DNA from: Propionibacteriales bacterium
Lineage (GTDB): Bacteria > Actinomycetota > Actinomycetes > Propionibacteriales > Propionibacteriaceae
NCBI GenBank assembly: GCA_030453285.1
Contig: JAKDKP010000185.1
Coordinates: 1 to 5,692, forward strand
Direction of reading: 5' to 3'
DNA: 5,692 nt
The notes below the pieces were generated by a model. It ran no database searches. It was not told where the DNA came from and worked only from the letters and a program-made list of their open reading frames with translations. How positions within the stretch are numbered: the first letter of the stretch is position 1; the number at the start of each line of letters is the position of its first letter. Of the stretch, positions 1 to 5,692 are shown piece by piece. The position numbers were made by a program, and so were the translations under genes.

Positions 1-2282
1 GGGAGGAAGTTCATCTCGATCTTGATCGTGCCGTCGCCGGTGCAATTCTCGCAGCGTCCGCCCTTGATGTTGAACGAGAAGCGCCCGGGTTGGTAGCCGC
101 GCACCTTGGCCTCCGGCGTCTCGGCGAAGAGACGGCGAATGTGGTCGAAGACGCCGGTGTACGTGGCTGGATTGGATCGTGGCGTACGACCGATCGGTGA
201 CTGATCGACGTGAATGATCTTGTCGATGTCGTCGGCCCCGCTGATCGACCGATGTCGTCCGGGCACCGTACGGGCGTTGTAGAGCCGCTTGGCCAGGGCG
301 GTGTAGAGGATGCTGTTGACCAGCGTCGACTTCCCCGACCCGGACACGCCAGTCACGGCGACGAGCTGGCCAAGGGGGAAGGAAACCGTCACGTCGTCCA
401 AGTTGTTCTCAGTCGCCCGATGCACCGTCACGGCACGCCCGGTGCTCGGTCGTCGCTCAGCCGGCAGCGGAATCTCGCGGCGCCCGGAGAGGTACTGCCC
501 AGTGAGCGAGTCCTCGTTGGCCAGCAGCTCCTCGACGGTGCCGGAGACCACCACGTGCCCACCGTGCTCACCGGCGCCGGGACCGATGTCGACGATCCAG
601 TCGGCGGTGTTGATGGTGTCCTCGTCATGTTCGACGACGATCAACGTGTTGCCGAGATCACGCAGCCGCACCAGGGTCTCGATCAGGCGCCGGTTGTCCC
701 GCTGGTGCAGCCCGATGCTGGGCTCGTCCAGGACGTACAGCACACCCACCAGACCCGAACCGATCTGCGTCGCCAGCCGGATCCGCTGGGCCTCACCGCC
801 GGACAGGCTGCCGGCGGGACGGGACAGGCTCAGGTAGTCGAGCCCGACGTCGAGCAGGAAGGTGAGCCGTTCGTTGATCTCCTTCAGCACACGTTCGGCG
901 ATCTGCTTCTCGCGTACGCCCAACTCGAGGTGACGCAGGAAGGCCGCCGCCTCGTCGATCGACATCGCCGCCAACTCGGCGATGTTGCGGCCACCGAGGG
1001 TGACCGCGAGCGAGGACGGCTTGAGGCGCGCACCGTGGCAGACCGTGCAGGGCACCTCGCGCATGTAGCCGGCGAACCGGTCGCGGGAGGTATCGGTCTC
1101 GGCTTCGGCGTGGCGGCGCTCGATGTAGTTCGAGATGCCTTCGAACTTGGCGTTGTAGCTGCGTTCGCGGCCGTACCGGTTGCGGTAGCGGACGTGGACC
1201 TGGCCCGGGACGCCATGCATCAGGAGCTGACGCGAATCGGCCGACAACGTCCGCCAGGGGGCTGTGGTTGAGAAGCCTCGCTCGGCCGCAAGCGCCTGTA
1301 GCAGTCGCCCGAAGTAGTCGGCAACGTGCATCCCGGTCCACGGTGCGATCGCACCCTCGTCCAACGACTTGTCGTCATCGGGGACGACCAACTCCTCGTC
1401 CACCTGCATCCGGGTGCCGAGACCGGAGCACTCCGGGCAGGCCCCCCAAGGCGCGTTGAACGAGAATTGCCGCGGCTCGAGCTCGTCCATCGCGATCTCG
1501 TGCTCGTTGGGGCAGGCCATCTTCTCGGAGTAGCGACGTTCGCGGCCCGGATCCTTGGGATCGAGATCGACGAAGTCGACGGTGACCACGCCGCTGGCCA
1601 GTCCTAGCGCGGTCTCGACCGAATCGGTCAACCGACGATGCGCCGACGGCTTCACCGCAAGCCGGTCAACCACGACGTCGATCGAGTGCTTCTTCTGCTT
1701 GTCCAGGGTCGGTGGATCGGTCAGCGCATGCACCTGGCCATCGACCCTGGCCCGACTGAAGCCCTGGGTGGCGAGGTTGCGGAACAGCTCGACGTACTCC
1801 CCCTTGCGGCCACGGACCACCGGCGCGAGCACCTGGAACCGGGTGCCTTCCGGCAGGGCCGACAATCGGTCGACGATCTGTTGGGGGGACTGACGACTGA
1901 TCACTTCGCCGCACACCGGGCAGTGCGGAGTGCCGGCCCGGGCGTACAGCAGGCGGAGGTAGTCGTACACCTCGGTGATCGTGCCGACGGTGGATCGCGG
2001 GTTCTTGCTGGTGGACTTCTGGTCGATCGACACGGCGGGGCTGAGGCCCTCGATGAAGTCGACGTCGGGTTTGTCCATCTGGCCGAGGAATTGGCGAGCG
2101 TACGCCGACAGCGACTCGACGTAACGACGTTGCCCCTCGGCGAATATCGTGTCGAAGGCCAGCGAGGACTTCCCCGACCCGGACAGGCCGGTGAAAACGA
2201 TCAGCGCATCTCGGGGCAGATCCACCGAGACGTTGCGCAGGTTGTGCTCGCGGGCACCACGGACGACTAGTCGGTCATTCAC
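1..2282 (-). CDS. uvrA: UvrABC excinuclease subunit A, 3' part of gene cut off by window edge
   Basis: This is UvrA, the cytoplasmic dimeric ATPase that finds bulky DNA lesions and loads UvrB in nucleotide excision repair. The frame is open for 760 codons with no stop or frameshift. Numbering from the GTG at 2282, the N-terminus reads [13 protein letters not shown]. Walker A of ATPase I is G32-S39 (GLSGSGKS). The first zinc module has C257, H261 (CPNEH), C282 and C285 as likely ligands. The ABC signature LSGGEAQ is 493-499, followed by Walker B around D519-E520 ([11 protein letters not shown]). Walker A of ATPase II is G645-S652 (GVSGSGKS). The first two cysteines of the C-terminal zinc finger are C744 and C747. 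The signature and Walker B of ATPase II and roughly 200 residues are missing only because the window ends. The GTG at 2282 fits the family N-terminus but has no Shine-Dalgarno; an in-frame TTG at 2312 has one. No GAAC-N4-GTTC LexA box is visible upstream. Identity is certain; only the exact start is open. Confidence 0.97.
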   Translation of the reverse strand, partial: MNDRLVVRGAREHNLRNVSVDLPRDALIVFTGLSGSGKSSLAFDTIFAEGQRRYVESLSAYARQFLGQMDKPDVDFIEGLSPAVSIDQKSTSKNPRSTVGTITEVYDYLRLLYARAGTPHCPVCGEVISRQSPQQIVDRLSALPEGTRFQVLAPVVRGRKGEYVELFRNLATQGFSRARVDGQVHALTDPPTLDKQKKHSIDVVVDRLAVKPSAHRRLTDSVETALGLASGVVTVDFVDLDPKDPGRERRYSEKMACPNEHEIAMDELEPRQFSFNAPWGACPECSGLGTRMQVDEELVVPDDDKSLDEGAIAPWTGMHVADYFGRLLQALAAERGFSTTAPWRTLSADSRQLLMHGVPGQVHVRYRNRYGRERSYNAKFEGISNYIERRHAEAETDTSRDRFAGYMREVPCTVCHGARLKPSSLAVTLGGRNIAELAAMSIDEAAAFLRHLELGVREKQIAERVLKEINERLTFLLDVGLDYLSLSRPAGSLSGGEAQRIRLATQIGSGLVGVLYVLDEPSIGLHQRDNRRLIETLVRLRDLGNTLIVVEHDEDTINTADWIVDIGPGAGEHGGHVVVSGTVEELLANEDSLTGQYLSGRREIPLPAERRPSTGRAVTVHRATENNLDDVTVSFPLGQLVAVTGVSGSGKSTLVNSILYTALAKRLYNARTVPGRHRSISGADDIDKIIHVDQSPIGRTPRSNPATYTGVFDHIRRLFAETPEAKVRGYQPGRFSFNIKGGRCENCTGDGTIKIEMNFL

Positions 2283-2317
2283 GACGTGAAGCTTAGGGCG
2301 CCGGTCTGACAAGTCCG

Positions 2318-2322
2318 CCTCC
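2318..2322 (-). promoter_or_regulatory. Candidate Shine-Dalgarno GGAGG for an upstream TTG start of uvrA
   Basis: On the minus strand a GGAGG lies 5 nt before a TTG codon (2312-2310) that is in frame with uvrA and 10 codons upstream of the GTG at 2282. The GTG itself is preceded by AAGCTTCACGTC, with no purine-rich site. Starting at TTG would add residues reading [10 protein letters not shown] before [10 protein letters not shown]. Family N-termini usually begin close to the GTG, so sequence conservation and ribosome-binding evidence disagree. Confidence 0.4.
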
Positions 2323-2378
2323 GCGCCTGATCCGTCGATACTGTCGGGCTCGACGGTCGGCTCCTGCAGCGAGCGGGC

Positions 2379-2384
2379 TAGGTT
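2379..2384 (+). promoter_or_regulatory. Possible -10 box for a leaderless transcript of the 2391 gene
   Basis: TAGGTT matches the actinobacterial -10 pattern TANNNT and ends 6 nt before the ATG at 2391, so transcription would start at or next to the A of the start codon. No good Shine-Dalgarno precedes this ATG (the region reads GGTTGGTGTC), which fits a leaderless mRNA, a common arrangement in actinobacteria. No convincing -35 hexamer is visible about 17 bp upstream. This is inferred from position and pattern only. Confidence 0.35.
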
Positions 2385-2390
2385 GGTGTC

Positions 2391-3173
2391 ATGACGCCCG
2401 ACGAACACGCCACCGATCCGGCCAGTGCGGAGCCGACGACCAGTGCGAACCCCGCCGAACGTGCGCTCGACGCCGTTCTCCGTCACCTCCAGCACGCCCA
2501 GCAGCAATTGCTTGGCGACACGATCAGCGTGACCGACGAGCAGTGGCGCGGGCCGTCCCACCTGCCCGGATGGTCCCGCGGTCACGTGGCAACCCACATC
2601 GCCCGACAGGCCGACGCCATGCGCCGGGTTGCCGAGGGGGTGCTGTCCGGCACACCGGCGCAGATGTACGACTCGATGGAGGCCAGGAACGCCGCGATCG
2701 AGGACGGTTCGACGCGCACCGGGCTGGAGCTCCAGACCGATCTCGACACCAGCGCGGGGGCTGTCCTCGATGCCTTCGACCAGGTGGAGACCGCCGACCG
2801 ATGGGACACCAAGGTGCACGCCACCGACGGCGTTGAATTCGCCGCCCGGTTGCTGCCGCTGGGGCGACTGACGGAGGTGGCCCTGCACCACATCGACCTC
2901 GACCTCGGCGTGACCGCCGACGACCTGGACCCCGACCTGGCCACCTGGCTGCTGGAGTGGATCACCTTCCGGCTCTCCGCCCGGGTGGGGCGCCCCTTCC
3001 GCATCTTGGTGGCCACCCCAACCGGGTCCCCGACCATGATCGATGTCGGTCAGGCCGGCTCCGACGGTCCGGTGATCAGTGGTGCCCCTCAGGCCCTGGT
3101 GGGCTGGTTGTCCGGGCGAGCCGTGACGGCTCGTCCCGAGGGTGCGGACCAGGTCGATCCGCCCGCCCTGTGA
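2391..3173 (+). CDS. Maleylpyruvate isomerase family mycothiol-dependent enzyme (DinB/MDMPI fold)
   Basis: A 260-residue soluble protein of the MDMPI/DinB superfamily: metal-binding four-helix-bundle enzymes, several of which use mycothiol as a cofactor or transfer substrate. The N-terminal helix-bundle domain carries the family hallmark [19 protein letters not shown] at about 58-76. Residues E162 and H166 lie in [16 protein letters not shown]. With H69 they match in order and spacing the zinc ligands I recall for Corynebacterium glutamicum maleylpyruvate isomerase (H52, E144, H148). The C-terminal part (about 190-250) resembles the small MDMPI C-domain. The first 22 residues are polar and probably disordered. 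The true substrate is unknown: the family name comes from one gentisate-pathway enzyme, and no gentisate genes are present here. The gene is divergent from uvrA and 16 bp upstream of an MBL hydrolase, so the two are probably cotranscribed. The ATG is probably read from a leaderless mRNA. Confidence 0.88.
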   Translation: MTPDEHATDPASAEPTTSANPAERALDAVLRHLQHAQQQLLGDTISVTDEQWRGPSHLPGWSRGHVATHIARQADAMRRVAEGVLSGTPAQMYDSMEARNAAIEDGSTRTGLELQTDLDTSAGAVLDAFDQVETADRWDTKVHATDGVEFAARLLPLGRLTEVALHHIDLDLGVTADDLDPDLATWLLEWITFRLSARVGRPFRILVATPTGSPTMIDVGQAGSDGPVISGAPQALVGWLSGRAVTARPEGADQVDPPAL

Positions 3174-3178
3174 CGACT

Positions 3179-3183
3179 GGAGG
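3179..3183 (+). promoter_or_regulatory. Shine-Dalgarno GGAGG that fixes the MBL hydrolase start
   Basis: GGAGG lies 6 nt upstream of the ATG at 3190, between the stop codon of the preceding gene (3171-3173) and this start. It favours ATG 3190 over the in-frame ATG at 3142, which lies inside the upstream gene and would add 16 residues with no MBL-family character ([11 protein letters not shown]). Confidence 0.85.
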
Positions 3184-3189
3184 TCGGTC

Positions 3190-3843
3190 ATGATCAACAC
3201 CGCGCACGTTGAGCCGGGCGGGTCCGCGCTGGTCCTGCCCTTGTCCGATGACGTACGGCTGACCAAGTTCTCGGTCGGCCGGATGGACAACAACTGCTAC
3301 CTGCTGCAGCACGACGACGGCAGCAGCATCCTGATCGATGCAGCAGCAGAACCCGGCCGGATCGCTCGTGTGCTGGGCGATCGCGGCCCGGACGTCGTGA
3401 TCACCACCCACCGGCACCAAGATCATGTCGGTGCTCTGGCCGCCGTTGCCGAGTCGCGCCGACCCCGTACCGTCGCCGGGGATGATGACGTCGCCGCCAT
3501 CGAACGGCAGACGGGCGTCGCGGGCACCGAACCGGTCCAGCAGGGTGATCTCGTCACCGCCGGAGGACTGAGGCTTGAGGTGATCTCCTTGGTCGGGCAC
3601 ACGCCCGGATCCATCGCGCTCGTCCTCGACGACCGGGTGCTGTTCAGCGGTGACAGCCTGTTTCCCGGCGGCCCCGGCAAGACCGCGGGGCCCGCCGAAT
3701 TCGCCATCCTGATGGATCACCTGACCGAGCGGGTGTTCGATCGGTTCGGCGATGACGTGGTGGTGCACCCGGGCCACGGCGATTCCACCACCATCGGCAC
3801 CGAACGTCCTCACCTGGACGAATGGCGCGCCCGCGGCTGGTAG
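3190..3843 (+). CDS. MBL-fold metallo-hydrolase, glyoxalase II-like
   Basis: A 217-residue cytoplasmic metallo-beta-lactamase-fold hydrolase with a complete dinuclear metal site. The HxHxDH motif is H74-R-H76-Q-D78-H79, followed by H137 in GHTPGS, D155 in SGDSLF, and H196 in [16 protein letters not shown]. The N-terminal beta strand reads [14 protein letters not shown], as in glyoxalase II relatives. These enzymes typically hydrolyse thioesters such as S-lactoyl-thiols; in a mycothiol-containing organism the thiol could be mycothiol, but the substrate cannot be read from sequence. No signal peptide or membrane segment is seen. Length and motif order match the small actinobacterial family that includes M. 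tuberculosis Rv1637c, which sits beside uvrA there too. It lies 16 bp after the MDMPI-like gene with its own strong ribosome binding site, so it is probably the second gene of a two-gene operon. The family call is firm; the reaction is not. Confidence 0.92.
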   Translation: MINTAHVEPGGSALVLPLSDDVRLTKFSVGRMDNNCYLLQHDDGSSILIDAAAEPGRIARVLGDRGPDVVITTHRHQDHVGALAAVAESRRPRTVAGDDDVAAIERQTGVAGTEPVQQGDLVTAGGLRLEVISLVGHTPGSIALVLDDRVLFSGDSLFPGGPGKTAGPAEFAILMDHLTERVFDRFGDDVVVHPGHGDSTTIGTERPHLDEWRARGW

Positions 3844-3901
3844 GTCGTGGCTGGCCGGTCGTGGTTGGGAACGATCCCGGGCCGGACCGCCGGTTGCCAC
3901 T

Positions 3902-3916
3902 CCGTTGCCGGAACGG
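3902..3916. terminator. Small perfect hairpin in the convergent gap, possible bidirectional terminator
   Basis: CCGTT and AACGG flank a GCCGG loop, giving a 5-bp stem in the 85-bp gap where the MBL operon (plus) and the oxidoreductase gene (minus) converge. A second weak repeat, GGGA-ACGA-TCCC, lies nearby at about 3867-3878. There is no T-tract on either strand, so this is not a canonical intrinsic terminator. Position is the main argument for it. Confidence 0.25.
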
Positions 3917-3928
3917 CCGCGCAGTTGA

Positions 3929-4912
3929 TCAACGACCGAGGACCTGCTTCAGGATCCACAACGACTTGTACGCCTCGGCCGGGTTGATCCAGAATTCACC
4001 GGTCAGGTCGCGGTGGAAGTCGGCGATCAGATCCCCGTGTGAGGCACCCCAGTAGGATCGAGCACCGGTCGCCGTACGTGACTCGGTGATGGTCTCGGTC
4101 GTCCCATCGGCAGCGGTGATCACCAGTTCGTGCCCCAGCCTGAGAGTGCCGCCCTCCAGAGCGATCTCGATCATGGGCGGATCGTTGGTGGGGTTCAGGT
4201 TCGTCGCCAACAGCACACTACGTACCCCCGAAGCGTGCGTCATCGCGACGGTGGCGGTGTCCTCAACCTCGATCGTGTCGGCCAGCCCGTACGTCCCCCA
4301 CATGCCGGTGGCGTCGACGACGTCACCGACCAACCACTGCACAAGATCAATCGTGTGGATCGCCTGATTGATCAACACGCCGCCACCACTGCCGTCCCAC
4401 GTTCCGCGCCATGGCCGGGCCCGGTAGTAGTCGGCCGTCCGGTGCCACAGCACCCGCCCCAACGCCTGGGTCACCCGGCCGAACCGGCCAGAAGTGATCA
4501 GTTCCTTGGCGGCCCGACTCGTTGCGTTGTAGCGGTTCTGGTACGTGACGCCGACCCTTGCACCGGCCGACGCCGTCGCGGCCACCAGACGTTCCGCCTC
4601 GGCCAGCGACGCGGCCAGCGGCTTCTCGATCAGCACCGGGGTCCGTTGACCGATGAAGTCCAAAGCCACGGGCACGTGCTGGTCGTGTGGCGTGACCACG
4701 TGCACGACATCGACGTCGTCCCTGCCCAACAGGGCACGGTGGTCGGAGACGCGCTCGATGGCGGTGAGCGCCGGTGCCGCAGCGGCGAGCCTGGCTGGAT
4801 CGGTGTCGCAGAGCGCCACCAGCTCACTGCCACACGCCAGAATCCCGGCCAGGTGCACCGCCGAGATGTCACCGCATCCGATCAGGGCCGCCCGATGTCG
4901 CGGAGTCATCAT
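3929..4912 (-). CDS. Gfo/Idh/MocA family NAD(P)-dependent oxidoreductase
   Basis: A 327-residue two-domain dehydrogenase of the Gfo/Idh/MocA family, which oxidises or reduces sugars, cyclitols and related compounds using NAD(P). The N-terminal Rossmann fold opens with a dinucleotide-binding loop, AALIGCGDISAVH (8-20). The acidic residue ending beta-2 is D36 in LVALCDTD, which fits preference for NAD over NADP. HVVTPHDQH (71-79) and the EKP motif (E96-K97-P98, K97 the usual catalytic or substrate lysine) follow. The C-terminal domain carries GGGVLINQAIHTIDL (176-190), with H186 and D189 conserved. Asn182 stands where many members have Asp. The end, NPAEAYKSLWILKQVL, is also typical. Length is normal and the gene intact. 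The start at 4912 is supported by a GGAGG 6 nt upstream; a second ATG follows at once. It lies downstream of terC on the same strand with a 97-bp gap holding inverted repeats, so it may have its own control. No transporter or sugar-catabolism gene adjoins it, so the substrate is unknown. Confidence 0.92.
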   Translation of the reverse strand: MMTPRHRAALIGCGDISAVHLAGILACGSELVALCDTDPARLAAAAPALTAIERVSDHRALLGRDDVDVVHVVTPHDQHVPVALDFIGQRTPVLIEKPLAASLAEAERLVAATASAGARVGVTYQNRYNATSRAAKELITSGRFGRVTQALGRVLWHRTADYYRARPWRGTWDGSGGGVLINQAIHTIDLVQWLVGDVVDATGMWGTYGLADTIEVEDTATVAMTHASGVRSVLLATNLNPTNDPPMIEIALEGGTLRLGHELVITAADGTTETITESRTATGARSYWGASHGDLIADFHRDLTGEFWINPAEAYKSLWILKQVLGR

Positions 4913-4918
4913 CGGTCC

Positions 4919-4923
4919 CCTCC
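4919..4923 (-). promoter_or_regulatory. Shine-Dalgarno GGAGG for the Gfo/Idh/MocA gene
   Basis: On the minus strand GGAGG stands 6 nt before the first of two tandem ATG codons (4912-4910 and 4909-4907). The spacing favours the first ATG. Confidence 0.8.
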
Positions 4924-4950
4924 GTACGTTGACCGTCCACTGCCATGCTG

Positions 4951-5009
4951 CTCTGCGAGCCCGGTGTCGGATGCGGGCTCGGCGGCCTGCACCTCACGAG
5001 CCCGCAGAG
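4951..5009 (-). promoter_or_regulatory. Three-segment inverted-repeat array with alternative stems (terminator or attenuator-like)
   Basis: Immediately after the terC stop, the minus strand carries three related segments. Segment A (5006-4997, TGCGGGCTCG) pairs perfectly over 10 bp with segment B (4981-4972, CGAGCCCGCA) across a 15-nt loop. Part of B (4981-4974, CGAGCCCG) also pairs perfectly over 8 bp with segment C (4963-4956, CGGGCTCG) across a 10-nt loop. The outer CTCTGC (5009-5004) can also pair with GCAGAG (4956-4951). The A:B and B:C stems cannot coexist. A:B starts 5 nt after the terC stop, where a terminator is expected, but no U-tract follows. The array sits about 40 nt upstream of the oxidoreductase start. 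It could be a terC terminator, an attenuator, or a DNA operator with repeated half-sites; the repeats are plain in the sequence, the role is inferred. Confidence 0.5.
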
Positions 5010-5011
5010 GA

Positions 5012-5692
5012 TCAGCGCGCGTCGCCCTTGTTGGCAGCGACGTCGGAAGCCGACTCCTCGTCCTTGTCCGCCTTCGGCGGATCGTTGCGAGTCTTGATCA
5101 GGCTCGCCACAGTGGTCACCAGGAGCGTCACCACGATCACCCCCAGAGACATCCACAGCGGTATCTCCGGGATCGGTCCGGTGTAGCCGACCAACTCGAG
5201 CGCCTTGGTGTCGTGCAGGGCGGTCAGCAGCAGTTTGACACCGATGAAGGCCAGGATGACCGAGAGGCCGACCGACAGGTACACCAGACGATCCAGCAGC
5301 CCACCGATCAGGAAGTACAACTGGCGCAGGCCCATCAGCGCGAACACGTTCGCGGTGAGCACCAGGAACGGCTCCTTGGTCAGCCCGAAGATGGCGGGAA
5401 TCGAGTCCAGGGCGAACATCAGGTCGGTGGTTCCGAGACCGATGATCACGAACAGCATCGGGGTGGCGAGCTTCTTGCCGTCCACCTTGGCGAACATGTG
5501 GATGCCGTGGAAGTCGTCGGTGGAGGGGAAGCGCTTCTTGACCCAACGGACCAGGGCATTGTCGCCCTCGTCCTCGTCCTTGTCGGCATACCAGTCGATC
5601 ACCAGCTTGACCGCTGTGTAGATCAGGAAGGCGCCGAACAGGAAGAAGACCGCGGCAAACCGTTCGATGACAGCGGCGCCGAGGGCGATGAA
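5012..5692 (-). CDS. TerC/Alx family integral membrane protein, N-terminus cut off by window edge
   Basis: The last 226 codons of a TerC-family membrane protein; the frame is open to the window edge, so the gene starts beyond 5692. The in-frame GTG at 5602 is an internal valine, since the sequence before it is a hydrophobic helix (FAAVFFLFGAFLIYTAVKLV). Fragment residues 88-100 give TTDLMFALDSIPA, the acidic intramembrane motif of the family. Residues 115-127 give NVFALMGLRQLYF, the second hallmark. Hydrophobic segments lie at roughly 8-30, 77-104, 108-130, 138-158 and 178-200. An acidic-to-basic loop (DKDEDEGDN... at 37-53) and a charged C-terminal tail (KTRNDPPKADKDEE...) are cytoplasm-like. 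Family members such as E. coli Alx and Bacillus homologues export Mn2+; the original TerC was named from plasmid tellurite resistance. No other ter genes are visible, so Mn2+ homeostasis is the better guess. About 100 N-terminal residues appear to be missing compared with typical relatives. Confidence 0.93.
   Translation of the reverse strand, partial: FIALGAAVIERFAAVFFLFGAFLIYTAVKLVIDWYADKDEDEGDNALVRWVKKRFPSTDDFHGIHMFAKVDGKKLATPMLFVIIGLGTTDLMFALDSIPAIFGLTKEPFLVLTANVFALMGLRQLYFLIGGLLDRLVYLSVGLSVILAFIGVKLLLTALHDTKALELVGYTGPIPEIPLWMSLGVIVVTLLVTTVASLIKTRNDPPKADKDEESASDVAANKGDAR

Noticed and set aside
210..1271. Long plus-strand open frame of 353 codons opposite uvrA
   Set aside because: It is antisense to the conserved UvrA frame, is low-complexity in the way high-G+C shadow frames are, has no recognisable domain and no ribosome binding site.
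328..2185. Identical 19-bp segment at 328-346 and 2167-2185
   Set aside because: Both copies encode the Walker A loop (SGSGKS) of the two UvrA ATPase domains; the repeat reflects domain duplication and shared codon choice, not a mobile or recombination element.
1638..2270. Plus-strand open frame of 210 codons opposite uvrA
   Set aside because: It is a shadow of the UvrA ATPase I region, with no family motifs and composition typical of an antisense frame in high-G+C DNA.
2283..2390. LexA (SOS) box in the uvrA divergent region
   Set aside because: I looked for GAAC-N4-GTTC and looser palindromes on both strands and found none.
3142..3189. Earlier ATG for the MBL hydrolase
   Set aside because: It lies inside the upstream gene, adds residues unlike the family, and a strong GGAGG serves the ATG at 3190.
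3076..3900. Minus-strand open frame of 274 codons opposite the MBL gene
   Set aside because: The plus strand here encodes an MBL hydrolase with every metal ligand intact; the antisense frame has no motif and runs across the operon junction.
4869..5546. Second minus-strand frame of 225 codons over terC
   Set aside because: It is out of frame with the clear TerC membrane segments and motifs, and its Arg/His/Pro-rich composition is that of a frame-shifted shadow.
1..5692. Novel defence, mobile or biosynthetic system
   Set aside because: All five genes belong to recognised families, none shows transposase, phage, CRISPR, toxin-antitoxin or modular synthase features, and there is no gene-free stretch longer than about 110 bp.

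Overview
The window looks like chromosomal DNA from a high-G+C actinobacterium. Three things point there: strong G/C preference at third codon positions, a mycothiol-dependent maleylpyruvate-isomerase-family protein (mycothiol is an actinobacterial thiol), and a UvrA whose first zinc module uses the CPNxH form I associate with Actinomycetota. A Propionibacteriales-like source is possible, but the sequence alone cannot fix the genus. Five protein genes fill almost all of it. No RNA gene, insertion sequence, CRISPR array or prophage is visible.

Layout. Positions 1-2282 (minus) hold the first 760 codons of uvrA, the damage-sensing ATPase of nucleotide excision repair; the end of the gene lies outside the window. 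A 108-bp divergent gap (2283-2390) follows. Then come two plus-strand genes 16 bp apart that look like an operon: a DinB/MDMPI-fold mycothiol-dependent enzyme (2391-3173) and a glyoxalase-II-like metallo-beta-lactamase-fold hydrolase (3190-3843). An 85-bp convergent gap with a small hairpin separates these from a minus-strand Gfo/Idh/MocA NAD(P)-dependent oxidoreductase (3929-4912). Upstream of that gene, in a 97-bp gap, lies a three-segment inverted-repeat array that can form alternative stems. Last is the C-terminal part of a TerC/Alx-type membrane protein (5012-5692, minus), whose start lies beyond the window.

How the genes relate. From memory, TerC, an MBL hydrolase (Rv1637c in Mycobacterium tuberculosis), an MDMPI-like protein and uvrA lie near each other in many actinobacteria, so most of the window is a known neighbourhood. 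The MDMPI/MBL pair could be a thiol-conjugate or thioester detoxification unit beside a DNA repair gene, but this is inference. The Gfo/Idh/MocA gene has no sugar-transport or catabolic partner here and looks like an accessory insertion. I see no convincing evidence of an undescribed multi-gene system. The most unusual non-coding signal is the overlapping hairpin array at 4951-5009.
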